A stretch of DNA of 64,000 nt from Gymnothorax reevesii (GCA_029721435.1 CM056574.1:8298501-8362500); one strand, 5' to 3'; shown: positions 13,271 to 25,600, numbered from the stretch's first letter. Program-made: numbers and translations. The notes: generated from the sequence alone by a model not told the origin.

Positions 13271-13322
13271 ATCTCTGTTCATACCTCCCTAAAGAACCAG
13301 AGAGAGAGAGAGAGAGAGAGAG
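12972..13322 (+). repeat. Compound microsatellite with duplicated 40-base anchor
   Basis: The phrase beginning catctctgtca and ending ggactcac precedes a CA array at 12972-13011 (array to 13191, with many ACACGC variants). It is repeated with few changes at 13200-13240, followed by a second CA array to 13268. A third partial anchor (catctctgttc) leads into a (GA)n tract at about 13300-13322. The block therefore arose by duplication of anchor plus microsatellite, not simple slippage alone. Confidence 0.9.
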
Positions 13323-13665
13323 CCCTGACCTCATTCTTGGTGTATAAATAAGTAATGTGGGTGAAAAGGACTTGATGTTACAGGGGCAGTGGGGTGACAT
13401 TTTGGGGGCGTGAGAGAGACCCCAATAGTGGGCCGTAATCAGTATTCTGTTCCTGAGCTCCTGACTGCATCTAGAGACTGAGACTCTGATGAGACCCTCC
13501 CCTCCCCCAACAGCTGCTGTAAACTGGCTGCATCTGGCTGCTGATTCGCCTGGATGATCCCCTGCCTGATGAAAGAGCCAATTAGAGCTGACAGCTGTCG
13601 GGGGCCAGCCAATGAAGTGTCTTTCAGTCCCTGAAGCTTGGCCTGCCACTGCCGTTTGGATATAA
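13323..13665. other. Non-coding stretch
   Basis: No recognisable gene. The long minus-strand open frame here has no domain, and its C-terminal part reads into the GA tract. Confidence 0.4.
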
Positions 13666-14085
13666 CCCAATTGCCCTCCAACCTACCTGCACTGTAACCC
13701 ATCTGCCCTCCAACCTACCTGCTCTGTAACCCAACTGTCCTCCAACCTACCAGCACTGTAACCCAACTTCCCTCCAACCTACCTGCACTGTAACTCAACT
13801 GTCCTCCAATACAACTACTGTACAACCCAACTGCCATCCAACCAGCTTCCCTGTAACCCAACTGCCCTCCAACCTAACTGCACTGTAACCCAACTGCCCT
13901 CCAATGCAACTTTGAAATAACTCCAATGCCCTAAAACCCAAGTGTTCTCAATCTATCCACCTTATAACCCAATTGTTCTCTAATCTGACTGTCCTATAAC
14001 CCAAGTGTTCTCAATCTATCCACCTTATAACCCAACTGCTCTCTAATCTGACTGTCCCCTAACCCAACTGCACCCCATCGCAGCT
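13666..14085 (+). repeat. About 32-bp minisatellite, about 12 degenerate copies
   Basis: Repeats of the type gccctccaacctacctgcac followed by tgtaaccca, with a period near 32. Early copies (13673, 13705 and onward) are close to each other. Copies beyond about 13900 are more diverged, switching to ttctcaatctatccacc variants. Not coding. Confidence 0.85.
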
Positions 14086-16816
14086 CTCCACTGACCCAGT
14101 TCTTTGGTTCATGTAATTTATCCTGCAAACCCTGAAGGATCATGCTGTTTGGGTCATGATGTTTTAATCATATTATTTAGATCATTTTGTTTGATCGTAT
14201 GGTTTGAAGAGTGTTTCTTGAATCATGGAGTTTGGATAAATTTGTCTTGACTCTAGAGATGCAATCACAGTGGTTTGATCCGGTTGTTGATTATCTTCTT
14301 TGAATCAGATTTTTGTCAAATTCTTTAAGTTTGGTTCCATCTCACTGAATGCATTTTGGATAGAGACTGAAGAGTATGGATGATAGTGGGTCAACAGGCT
14401 AATGGATGATTCAAAAATTGTGGGTCAGGACTGGTAAATGAGGGTGTTTGGAAAGCTTTGTTAATCTCTAGTCAGTCCATTTGGGCATTTAAGACCCAGT
14501 TCTTCACTTTGGATTTGTTTTTAATTTATGATTTTAGGTTGTGCTGGAAATAATATTTCATTAAATAAAGCACTTTAGATCAGCCAGTTCTGCATAGCCT
14601 GCTGATGCTCTGTTCTGTTCATCACAGCATTTGGTCAGGGGCATCGTGTCAGGTCTGTTAGTCGCTGTCCCGCCCCCCCTGCGGAGGGTGAGAAGGTGAC
14701 CCGCCCAGGCGAGATGAGCTCATGGAAGCAATAATTAAGTGACACCAGCAACCACGATGAGCACAACTACCAATCTACAGCTCTCTCCAGCCATGCTTTC
14801 CATCATATTTCATAACACTTCCCAATGAAGTCCACACTCAGGTGTTTATTAACCATTAATAACTAAACTAAGCCTGTTCATCATTAAGGGGGCCAGTCTG
14901 GTAAAATACAATGACATGTAAGTTGATAAAGAATTCTAAATAAATCATAACTTGATTAAGAAAACTCCCTTAACCATATATTTCTGGAAAGCTGAGACAA
15001 TGGAGCATCTGAATCATCTTGAGAAATTTACCTATCTCATTAGCAATGCAAATTATATGCAAATTTCTGAAGTACATGAATATTCAAAATATATTGTAGT
15101 GGTTGTTCTTTGTACTACTACAGTAATTGTACTATTAATACCAAGGCACTTTTATGTGATTTGATAGTATATGGTATGCACAAAAATCCTATGATGCCGT
15201 TTGTATAATTTTCATCATTTACATACAAGTAATATTTAAAAAAAAAAAACAGGTATGTATGGGCTAAAACCATCCTAGGATTATTTGTTGTGTGAAAAGA
15301 AATCTTACTGCCAATTTTGAAGAAATTCTGATGAATATTTTTTAAGTTATAGCAATTTTTATCCAAAATTCTGATATAATTAGCATTTTATAAAGGAAAT
15401 AATAATTGACCCTACTTGGCCAATAGATGACAGCAAACACATTAGTGCCCTGTCAGTTACATCCAGAGGTCCACTGCAACACTAATAATTTTGGACCAAA
15501 ATTATCCACTTGCGGACTGATTATAGACTTACCTGATATTTTTTTGCCCTAAGATACAATCAAATACTAAAAATATCATGAAAACATCAATTGATTGCTG
15601 AAGAGTATATATCAAAGTACCACTTAAATACTAAAAACAAAATTTGAGATTTTTTTTTTAAGCAGACTGGTCCCCCTACTTCATGTCTCCAACTGCAGAA
15701 GATTATGTCAGTTAAAATAATGTGACATTTTTGAAAAAAAATTGTTAGTACTTGTTGACTAACAGTCAGTTTTCAGGTTCATCCAGTGGTGGTCCGTCAG
15801 CAGAAACACAGGCTCAGCAATAACCTCGCCTTTCTCTACTTGACCTACACCTCTCGCAGTTTACCTCTCCCAATCAGCAACAGTTGCTCAGACTGATCAG
15901 TAGAACCGACGAGAGTCTAATTTATTTTTGAAAGCCTTGTCATACATTGCACTACAAAATTATACAGTTTTCTTCCACACATCAATTAATATGAAAAATA
16001 TCAATTCGTCTTTATAATTTCTGCGCTCATGTAGCACTTGAAACCACAGATTTGCGTAAATTAGCTTGCGAGGCTCATTGAGCAATAAGCCATGAGAATC
16101 CGTTCAATTGTCTGAATATAGTGACAGCTAAAGTGCGTCGTTAGGACGATGCACAGCTGAGTGATGGCGAAAATAATTGCTGCGAAGTCCACGAATGTTT
16201 CTGATTTACTTGCAGATTGTCGTCCTTGTGGAGTCACATCAATTATATCAACAAAGCCAATAGGCAATCGCTTTGTAATTAGCATTTCTTTATCATTACG
16301 TGTCATGCATTGGTGGTGTTTGTTCAGTTAATAAATTGTTTGATTGTTAATCAGGCAAACTTGCTCGCAAACAGTTTTAGAGCCATTATGCGGGAAAGGG
16401 TGATGTTTCTGAAGGCCTTCCTGACATCTGATGGCACACCACTGGGTTTATCTGATGCTTTCCAGATGTATTTGCTTATGATCGTCATCTGACACATATT
16501 GTTAACTTATAATCATCCAAAAGTTATTTCCGTGCAGAACTAAATTATTTGTGCATCATTGACACATGTTATCTACGACATTAGAGGGTGTTAATGTACT
16601 TGACCTTTTAGTTGAGTGTAAAGTGTTATATTTTTCAGTGTTGCGCACGGTACCAATCTCCCACTCCTACATCCAGACACTCTCCCCATTAACCGTAAAT
16701 CGCCCTCATAATGAGAAATCATTCATGAGCATTAAACACAAACTGATGACTGTTAATGACTTTCTACAGGAAACGGTCCCTCCACAGGTGGAGACCTGAG
16801 TCACTGTTTTCAGCAC
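14086..16816. other. Non-coding AT-rich stretch
   Basis: About 2.7 kb with no recognisable gene. 14150-14240 has weak repetition of short phrases such as gtttgatc and gaatcatg. The remainder, including the small frames at 14952-15164 and 16061-16306, shows no family, membrane or splice feature that I trust. Confidence 0.45.
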
Positions 16817-16866
16817 ATCTCTCCTGTTTGAAAAGAACCCTTTCACTCACACACACATGCACACAC

Positions 16867-16905
<39 letters not shown>

Positions 16906-16971
16906 CACACACTTCTCCTGTTTGAGAAGAACCCTTTCACGCACACACGCACACAGGCGCACACACACACA

Positions 16972-17002
<31 letters not shown>

Positions 17003-17097
17003 TTCTGTTTGAGAAGAACCCTTTCACACACACACGCACACACGCGCACGCACACACACACACACTTCTCCTGTTTGAGAAGAACCCTTTCAGACGC
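16817..17097 (+). repeat. Composite array: 29-base anchor alternating with (CA)n
   Basis: The phrase cttctcctgtttgagaagaa plus ccctttca occurs four times (about 16820, 16912, 17002 and 17066), separated by CA tracts of about 40-65 bases. The whole anchor-plus-CA block has been duplicated in tandem, as at 12972-13322 but with an unrelated anchor. Confidence 0.9.
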
Positions 17098-17456
17098 TCT
17101 CAGATAATATAGCCCTGCACTGTTCAGAATTCACCCTCCAGCTTTTGCTGACAGCCTCATCACTCAGAGCCATACATGCCCACACATAACCACTCTGCAC
17201 AGATGGGGCGGTGAGCCTCAGATCATCAGCAGTTTCTCCAAACCCTTCTTTAACAAACTTTCTGGCAAAAACTGATTTTCGTCTCATTTGTTTATAGGAT
17301 GTCTAGGCAAGTTTCCTGTTTTTGAGCATAACCAACAGTTAACACATTAAAATCAACTCTCTGTATTTACTCTGAGATTCTTCTCTTGATTGCTGACTTT
17401 CCCACCGATATGCCAGGGAAATAATTCTTCTGTTATCTGTGGTCCTCCTGACCTTG
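17098..17456. other. Non-coding spacer
   Basis: No recognisable gene or repeat apart from the start of the AAT tract at its right end. Confidence 0.4.
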
Positions 17457-17850
17457 TAATAATAATAATAATAATGCATCAATTTTATATAGTGCTTTTT
17501 TGGACACTCAAAGACGCTTTACAATGGAGGCATTATTCATTCACACTCTGATGGTGGGAAACTATGTTTTTGTAGCCACAGCTGCCCTGGGGCAGACTGA
17601 CGGAGGCGTGGCTGCCAGTATGCGCCTATGGCCCCCACCAAACATTCACACACAGCCATACAGGAGGGAGGGAGTGTTCCTATATTGCATGTTTTGGATG
17701 GGTGGGGGAAACCGGAGTACCCAGAGGAAACCCACGCGAACACGGGGAGAACATGCAAACTCCACACAGAAAGGCCCCAGGCCGGATTCGAACCCACAGC
17801 CTTCTTGCTGTGAGGCAGTAGTGCTAACCACTATGCCACCATGCCGCCCC
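17457..17850 (-). mobile_element. tRNA-headed SINE-like element with (ATT)n tail
   Basis: Read on the minus strand it starts with ggcggcatggtggcatagtg, which contains an A-box-like stretch. A B-box-like gggttcgaatcc follows about 60 bases in, as expected of a tRNA-derived RNA polymerase III promoter. Its 3' end is an (ATT)n microsatellite (plus-strand AAT at 17457-17475). The minus frame translating to a GGIVVSTTASQQEGCGFES-like peptide is a known by-product of this element in fish databases, not a gene. A related copy lies at 30500-30815. I do not assign a family name. Confidence 0.7.
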
Positions 17851-19425
17851 ACCATGTGTCCATGAACTCAGGGTTTTATTCTTTGTGATGAACATACCAA
17901 AATATAAACCAATTTATTCTGGTTAGAATAAACCACAGAGTTCAGTCGGCCACACCGAGTGGTTTCTCTTCTTCTCTGGTGGGTTTGTTTGGATTTTTCA
18001 GCCGTATAATGGCCTGCTTTACTGCAGTTCATGGATTTCATGAGCAGGATCATCAACAGTTTCAGAAGGAAACTGTAACTCCTGAAATCAACAGCAGAAC
18101 CTTTAAATGTTCACTGATAGATCCTTTTATTAAGGGGAAAAAAGCACATCGGGCCAATCAGTACCTGAGCGCCCAACTGTACAAATACCTTTACTCCCGA
18201 AAAAAGGTAGGACCTTGTTAAAAAAAAGCTGTAATTCGTACATTATCCACCTAATATTCATGTTAACCCTGAAACTGAAGCAGAATTTCCTCACTTTGAA
18301 CTCATATTACTTATTTAATTGCAACTCCAATTTTCCATCGTCAACAACTAAAATAATATTGATTATACTACTGTCCACATATTTTTGGACCTAACTGTAC
18401 TGCTATCGGAAACTTAAAGCGATGCCTCCCAGGATTTCTAATGTAAACCCGCTTGATTCTTTGCGGGCAGATAGCTTTGGATCGGAGGATAACAAATCAA
18501 TTGAAAATTTGAACTAATCATAGAAGAATCTTGGGTCATAGCCGAGTATAAAAGTGCTAAATGATTGAATAACAAACTGTGAGGGCCAGAGCTCAAGATT
18601 TATCGCAGTAAAATTAGTTCACTTTTTAGTGTGGACTTAGCCAATCATGATTTAAGTGAAATTGTGAACTAATTACAGAAAAATCTCACGTAATAACCTT
18701 TCAAGTATAATCCTGTGATGCCCGAAGATTTAGAAGTACAATAATCTCAATGATACACATCTCAAGATTCCCACAGTCAAAGCGATTTATTGTTCTGCAA
18801 ATAGTCTTCAACATCACCCTTCCATAGAAGGTCATATACAGTTATAACCACTTTAAATACCTGCATTTCAAAAATTCTGCAGAAAAATATATTTTTCTTA
18901 ATTTTGGTCAAATGCATGTCGTCTGAATCCTTGTCATGCACAAAAAAAGAATTGTATCATCTAATATATATTCATTTAATCCTATCCTACATTGTTCGCT
19001 GTCTCAAAGGGAAACCACATTTCCCATATCAGTGCTATTGTGCGAAGTATAGCAGCGCTAATGGCAACAAAGGTTTACCTTGGGTGCAACTGTCTCACGA
19101 AAACCAAACAAAATCAAGATAGTTTTCAAGGCAAAAAAAAAAAAAAAAGTCTGCCCCCACCCCAACGCAGCCGCCCGTCATTAATGTTCACGGACATTTA
19201 GGAAGGAACTTGAAAAGTTAATAATAACCTCCAAAAAGCAAAAGGCTCATCTGCATGACCTGATGCAAATGTGTACAAATTTTCATGTTAATATATTCAA
19301 CGGTTTCTGTTAGGATCCGGAAATGGTGGGAACGCCGACGCGGATGCGGACGCGCACGGGAAACCCAACAAAAGCAAAAACCACACTGCTTATAGACGAG
19401 AAGCGGGAAAGAGAAGCTGGTTTTC
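17851..19425. other. Non-coding stretch
   Basis: No recognisable gene. A poly(A) run at 19133-19148 and a G/C-rich block with CG-rich phrases (about 19320-19360) stand out just before the 83-bp array. The latter could be part of the duplicated segment discussed for that array. Confidence 0.45.
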
Positions 19426-20836
19426 AGTAGACCGGAGTTGGAGCTGTGTAGAGGGCACGGAGCTGCAGAAATGAATGAACGCTGCTTTGGTTATAAAAGC
19501 TCGCTAACAGTAGACCGGAGTTGGAGCTGTGTAGAGGGCACGGAGCTGCAGAAATGAATGAACGCTGCTTTGGTTATAAAAGCTCGCTAACAGTAGACCG
19601 GAGTTGGAGCTGTGTAGAGGGCACGGAGCTGCAGAAATGAATGAACGCTGCCCTGGTTATAAAAGCTCGCTAACAGTAGACCGGAGTTGGAGCTGTGTAG
19701 AGGGCACGGAGCTGCAGAAATGAATGAACGCTGCCCTGGTTATAAAAGCTCGCTAACAGTAGACCGGAGTTGGAGCTGTGTGGAGGGCACGGAGCTGCAG
19801 AAATGAATGAACGCTGCCCTGGTTATAAAAGCTCGCTAACAGTAGACCGGAGTTGGAGCTGTGTAGAGGGCACGGAGCTGCAGAAATGAATGAACGCTGC
19901 CCTGGTTATAAAAGCTCGCTAACAGTAGACCGGAGTTGGAGCTGTGTAGAGGGCACGGAGCTGCAGAAATGAATGAACGCTGCCCTGGTTATAAAAGCTC
20001 GCTAACAGTAGACCGGAGTTGGGGCTGTGTAGAGGGCACGGAGCTGCAGAAATGAATGAACGCTGCCTTGGTTATAAAAGCTCGCTAACAGTAGACCTGA
20101 GTTGGAGCTGTGTAGAGGGCACGGAGCTGCAGAAATGAATGAACGCTGCCCTGGTTATAAAAGCTCGCTAACAGTAGACCGGAGTTGGACCTGTGTAGAG
20201 GGCACGGAGCTGCAGAAATGAATGAACGCTGCCCTGGTTATAAAAGCTCGCTAACAGTAGACCGGAGTTGGACCGGTGTAGAGGGCACGGAGCTGCAGAA
20301 ATGAATGAACGCTGCCTTGGTTATAAAAGCTCGCTAACAGTAGACCGGAGTTGGAGCTGTGTAGAGGGCACGGAGCTGCAGAAATGAATGAACGCTGCCT
20401 TGGTTATAAAAGCTCGCTAACAGTAGACCGGAGTTGGGGCTGTGTAGAGGGCACGGAGCTGCAGAAATGAATGAACGCTGCCCTGGTTATAAAAGCTCGC
20501 TAACAGTAGACCGGAGTTGGAGCTGTGTAGAGGGCACGGAGCTGCAGAAATGAATGAACGCTGCCCTGGTTATAAAAGCTCGCTAACAGTAGACCGGAGT
20601 TGGGGCTGTGTAGAGGGCACGGAGCTGCAGAAATGAATGAACGCTGCCTTGGTTATAAAAGCTCGCTAACAGTAGACCGGAGTTGGAGCTGTGTAGAGGG
20701 CACGGAGCTGCAGAAATGAATGAACGCTGCCCTGGTTATAAAAGCTCGCTAACAGTAGACCGGAGTTGGAGCTGTGTAGAGGGCACGGAGCTGCAGAAAT
20801 GAATGAACGCTGCCCTGGTTATAAAAGCTCGCTAAC
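19426..20836 (+). repeat. Seventeen tandem copies of an exactly 83-bp unit
   Basis: The array is 1411 bases, which is 17 x 83 with no length variation. Each unit starts agtagaccggagttgg and ends ggttataaaagctcgctaac. Copies differ only by scattered point changes, for example gctgctttgg, gctgccttgg or gctgccctgg before the TATAAAAG, and agct/ggct/acct/accg after agttgg. The fixed length with low divergence means recent homogenisation or amplification. Each unit carries TATAAAAG on the plus strand and a CTGCAG. There are no spacers, so it is not a CRISPR array. It lies just beyond the 3' end of the minus-strand gene. Confidence 0.97.
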
Positions 20837-20925
20837 TGGGTGCGAGAAGAAAAAGTCAAGGATGATTGGACAGAGCCAGCGACCAGCCTGGCTGAACTAA
20901 TGCAAAGCTCAATAAGACCAGACCA
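20813..20925 (+). repeat. Diverged copy of the gene's upstream region
   Basis: From the last 83-bp unit into its right flank, the sequence aligns with 38274-38398, which lies immediately upstream of the gene's first exon. Shared in order are ataaaagctc, gggtg, aggatgattggacaga, gaccagcctg, ctgaacta and gcaaagctc. The 38-kb copy has an extra insertion of about 12-15 bases. This looks like a segmental duplication, or two copies of one interspersed element. Confidence 0.75.
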
Positions 20926-20936
20926 AGTTTATTTTT

Positions 20937-21332
20937 CAAAGCACGGACCCGACTAACCCTACTCCAAGTGAAATGAATATAAAATAAAGACAGGTGTTTC
21001 AAAGAAAAAATATAAAATATAAAAAGCTTTCAAAGTCTTTAGTTTTTACAATTTCCTAACAAAGTCGAAAAGTCGCAGTTTATTGAAATACATTTTCTCT
21101 AATGCAGTAAAAGCAGCGAGTGTCGCAAACGGTCTACACCTTCGGTCAATATAAACATTACAAATCCACGTGTCCACCGGTACTGCAGGTTATAAAATAA
21201 GTTCTTGTTCATTCTTCTGTTTCGCTCCTGTCTCCATCTTCCACATATTTTTCTTATTTTCACTACCAACGAAATTCCGAAAAGCGCACGGGCGCCGCTG
21301 CTTTTCTCGTGAAGCGGTGTCCTGTGAAATCT
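20937..21332. other. AT-rich stretch, possible 3' untranslated region of the gene
   Basis: Lies downstream of the candidate last exon on the minus strand. I did not find a compelling polyadenylation signal in a position I can defend. The plus-strand open frame at 21170-21517 is antisense to the candidate last exon. Confidence 0.35.
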
Positions 21333-21530
21333 TCACGGGCCTTCACAGGGGAGCGAAAGGCTCCGGGATCGTTGGACGGGGCGGTTCCTGCTTGTGGAGG
21401 ATGGAGTGGAGATCTGGCCGGGGTGAGAGTCCTCAGACTCTGCAAAGACAGCGCTGGTTACTGAAGACCCGCCGCTCCAAGACCACAGCGAATGAGCTGA
21501 AGATGTGTGTGCAGTAACATTTGAGTCTAG
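21333..21530 (-). CDS. Candidate last exon, Ser-rich tail (uncertain)
   Basis: A minus-strand frame reads through to a TGA at 21333 with a Ser/Thr-rich tail (SEDSHPGQISTPSSTSRNR, then PVQRSRSLSLP). It joins exon 16 in phase only through a weak ggttgag acceptor. The stronger acceptor ctgtctttgcag (exon start 21439) would create a TAG split across the junction and end the protein after about 418 residues. Confidence 0.3.
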   Translation of the reverse strand, partial: LDSNVTAHTSSAHSLWSWSGGSSVTSAVFAESEDSHPGQISTPSSTSRNRPVQRSRSLSLPCEGP

Positions 21531-22641
21531 AGGCATCTCCACTCAACCATCACTGCCCTCGTTTGCCAGAAGACTAAACAAAGCGCATGTGGGAATTTTC
21601 AAGTCATTGGGACTTGATTAACCCCAATATAGAGGGGTTTGCAAACCTTTGGTGCAAATGTTAAAGGTCCCCGATCATTTCACCAAGTCCAGTGTCTATT
21701 TGTCATTACAACTATTTCAAAATGTGTTTCTTTGTGACATCATATGACAAAGTCACCACCCAGTGGCAAGAAACAAGAACCATTAACTCACTGATTTGTT
21801 GTCTGTAATGATGGTCCTAGTAGTTTTCTTCGGGACAGCTTCACCTGGAAGACATGAACTGATTTATGAGAGAACTACAGGAAACCAGACCGATCATCTC
21901 CTGAGAATGTAGAAGTAGGCAGAGGGGCTTTCGGAGGAAATGCCACTAAAACGTAAAGACTTTCAGAAGCCGAAAAGGGCATGAAAAGGTCAAAAGTCGG
22001 GGGTGTTAAGACTGCACCAGCAATACATTGCAATATGGACTCCCGTGGCCAAACAATAAATGACCATGAACCAATAAAGCCCAAGTGTCACAAATTCATC
22101 AATCAGTAATTAAACCAATAAAGATGAGCAGCACAAACGCTGCAGTCCAGGCGTGTCGGGCAGGCGACTCACATCTCCTCTGAAGCTTCATCGGTTGGAC
22201 TGTCAGGCATGAGGCACCCATCATGTCCAGCGGCTCCTGGGATCCCGGCACTTTAGCACTGGCCTCAGATCGTCTGCAAGACAGATAAAAAGTAGGGCAT
22301 TTAGATGCTCACGATGATGATGGGCGCTGTGTTGAAATACACTGACTGCCACTAAATACAGAAAAGATTAGCTGAAAGCCATTAAATACACCCTCCCAGA
22401 AGAAGACCGGCGACCAGGTTAAGTATTTCTGTCAGCAAACAAACTCACTTTTTTATCAGGGTGGCCAACTCTTTCCTCTTGAGGTCAAGGGCGCATTCAG
22501 ATGCACGAACAAAAACCTCAAGACAAAAAGAGGGGAGATTATTCTCTCACAATGTGAGCGAAACCGAATAAAGTGTCACTTTCACTTGTTTAGAAGATTC
22601 TCACCTTTGTTTCCTCAACTGTCCTCTGTTGAGAAGCGACC

Positions 22642-22693
<52 letters not shown>

Positions 22694-25600
22694 CAATCAT
22701 TTCATACTCAATATCGCAAAACTGGTACAAGTCATAGCTTTCTAACTTTGTTCATGAACAGATATGGTGTATTTATATTAGATTAGCCTATTAAAATTTG
22801 GATGAATCTGTGACTTTGCATCATACTAAATTAATGTGCAAAAACACACCTCATTGCGCAGTCCTGTACAATCCAGTAGGACTGCAAGTTGCTTCTATCA
22901 GTTAACTTGCTAACCAAGCTGGCTTGCGCATTAAATAAATAAGCAGCACAGTGAAAGCCTGATGAAGGCCGTACATCTCCAACAGCTGCGCTATCGATGT
23001 TTGTTTTTGTTCCAGCCTCAGTTGAAGTGTACTGCAGTTACTCGTGTTTTCCTTCATTTCACGTTTACAGTCGCCAGCTACAAAGCGACGCGAAAAATGG
23101 GCTGCTTGACGCCACGGTTTTCATGTAGCTCAGAAAAGTGTGCGCCCTCATTTCCCCCAGAAGTATTGCAGTGACTTTAAAAAGTTTCCATGAGGACATT
23201 GAGATGTCACAGGTTAAGGTAACGCTGAGGTGACAGCCAGACAGTTAACGCTTAAGTCTACTAGCTAAGTGTCCTTATCTGCAGGGAATACGGAAAACCT
23301 GCTGCCAGTTAACAAGCTGACCCTATGGAGGACACAAGTCTGGCGTACATTCGTGTCCTCTGTGACCAGGGGGTCAAAGTAGGGTGAAAACAACTCGTAA
23401 CACCGCTGCACACTGCATAGTTCGGTCTCGAGACGGCAAAGACCACAGATTTCACTGGATTTGTTTTCCTTGTGAAAAGTCTACATCCCGGTCCTTTAAA
23501 TAAACTGAGGCCATCAGGTCTTTACAGATTTTAGGCATGGCGATATAATCACAGAAAATGCAAAGCACATTTACTTAATAGCGCAGTCGAGATGAAAACA
23601 AACGAAGAGAACCGCAAGTATACCGGACCTGCCTCCTCCCATGTCTCTGACATAAAGCAGGTGCCAAACTCTGTACCACCAAACCCTGTCATTAAACACC
23701 GTTTTCATGCAGCTCCGTCGCTCGCTACTGCACACGCCAAATTATGCTGGCTGGGCATGAATAACATAAACCATGAAGTTTACCATCTAAATACATTTCC
23801 AAAACAGATCCTACATAGACACGCGCCACTAGCAGACTGGACAGGAGGCTAAAATGTTGGCTTTAGTCGTCCTTTTTACTGACCACAACAAATATCAATT
23901 TCATTAACAGCAAATGTGCTGTGAATCGGCAAAATTACATCATACATAATTAATATGCAGAAACGCACTGCATCGCAGAATCTTTTCCAATCCAGGAAGA
24001 CTGTATGCTGCTTGTACTAGATAGGGAATCAAACACTAGCTGTGCGAGGAGTCTGTAATAACAGTAATGAGTTGTTTTTCATTGATAAGATCAGACAGCA
24101 ATGAACCGTAGTTGAACTCAGAACCAAACGCAAGACTTCAAACGGGACGCAACACGCTTACAGGAAGAGAGCATATTTTTTGGGACAGAGCCAAATCTCA
24201 CCTGTTTCTTAAGGTTGCTCTCCAATTTCTCACATTGTTCATTCAACTCCTGGATCCTCAGTTTAATTCCGCGCACATCATCCTGGGGTTCAGCAGCTCT
24301 GATCTCCCTCACATGCCGCAGGACCTCGCGCTCAGACAGTCTCCTGCAGAGCAGCACAGAGGCCTCACACCTAACACAGGTCCTCATCGTACCTTTCATC
24401 CTCATCGTGTTCATAATGCACATAAACACACACCTGCCCTTGGGTTTCATTAATGAATACAACACCAAAATGTCCGTGGTAAAGCAATGATCGTGACTGA
24501 ATACTACAGCAAGAACAAGTCGACATGGTCAAAAACATCCCCCGCCAATCGTGTGCTTCTTATTTTTGAACTCCATCAAGGCCTTTACGGTCTGAAGCTA
24601 CACACCAAATTTGGTTGTCCTATCTGCAATAGTTTCTGAGAAAAGTTGTCCCCTTTCTCTCGGACGGACGGACGCACGGACGGACGGAGGTCAAACCTAT
24701 ATCCCCATCCCACTTCGTGTTGGCGGGGGATAAAAAAGCCTCGCTGGTTACTTGTGTCAGTACAATGTACAGTGTCCGTATTTACTGTGTCATCTATGCT
24801 TGATATTCACAGCAATGAATTTACTCACCATTTATGATTAGCAAACCTCATCCAACCAACAGCGCCAGTCAAAAGTAAAAAAAAAAAACATCTTACTTTT
24901 GCCATGAAAGCCTGTTTTTAGTTAAATTTAAGTGGCGTCAAAAATGGTAAGCAGTGCACAGCCAAAAAATACAAAGTATATTACACCTCAAAGGAAAGTG
25001 TCTAAAATTTTGGCAATCCTAAAAGGGCATATTTGGTAAAATAAAAGTACAAATTATATCAATTTTTCCAACAAATTAATTAACATTAATCTGGTTTGGG
25101 ACTTATTTCACAAAAATCACCACAAACTTACTATGGGAACTTCTATAACCCTACTGCAGTGAGCTCCCGTCACCATATATTTAGTATGGGAACTTCTATC
25201 ACCCTACTGCAGTGAGCTCATATCATCATATATTTACTATGGAAACTTCTATAACCCCGCTGCAGTGAGCTCCTGTCACCATATACTTACAATGGAAACT
25301 TCAATAACCCTGCTTCAGCGAGCTCCCATCACTATATACTTACCGTGGGGGCTCCTGTAACCCTACTGCAGTGAGCTCCCATCACTATATATTTATTGTG
25401 GTATATAACCCTGCTGCAGTGAGCTCCCGTCACCAAATACTTACTATGGCGACTTCTGTAACCCTGCTGTAGTGAGCTCCCATCACGATATACGTACTGT
25501 GGGGACTTCTGTCACCCTACTGCAGTGAGGTCCCATCACCATATACTTACTGTGGGTGCTTCTGTAACCCTGCTGCAGTGAGCTCCCGTCACCATTTACT

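Noticed and set aside
12894..13347. His-Thr and Cys-Val rich open frames
   Set aside because: By-products of CA/TG microsatellites in all frames. The same applies at 11504, 16817, 39115 and 41865.
17646..17855. Minus-strand frame resembling database proteins
   Set aside because: It is the translation of a tRNA-headed SINE-like element. The same applies to 30551-30817.
19426..20836. Regular array considered as a CRISPR array
   Set aside because: Units are contiguous with no unique spacers, the unit is 83 bases, and the host is a vertebrate.
21657..23497. A second TTAA-type element (ttaaaggtcccc ... ggtcctttaaa)
   Set aside because: The proposed element would contain exons 14-16 of the gene, and the right end is a poor match. 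Only a dispersed repeat at 21690-21775 is supported.
24112..24490. Plus-strand open frames
   Set aside because: Antisense shadows of exon 13 of the minus-strand gene. The same applies to 29453-29824 (exons 11-12) and 21170-21517 (candidate last exon).
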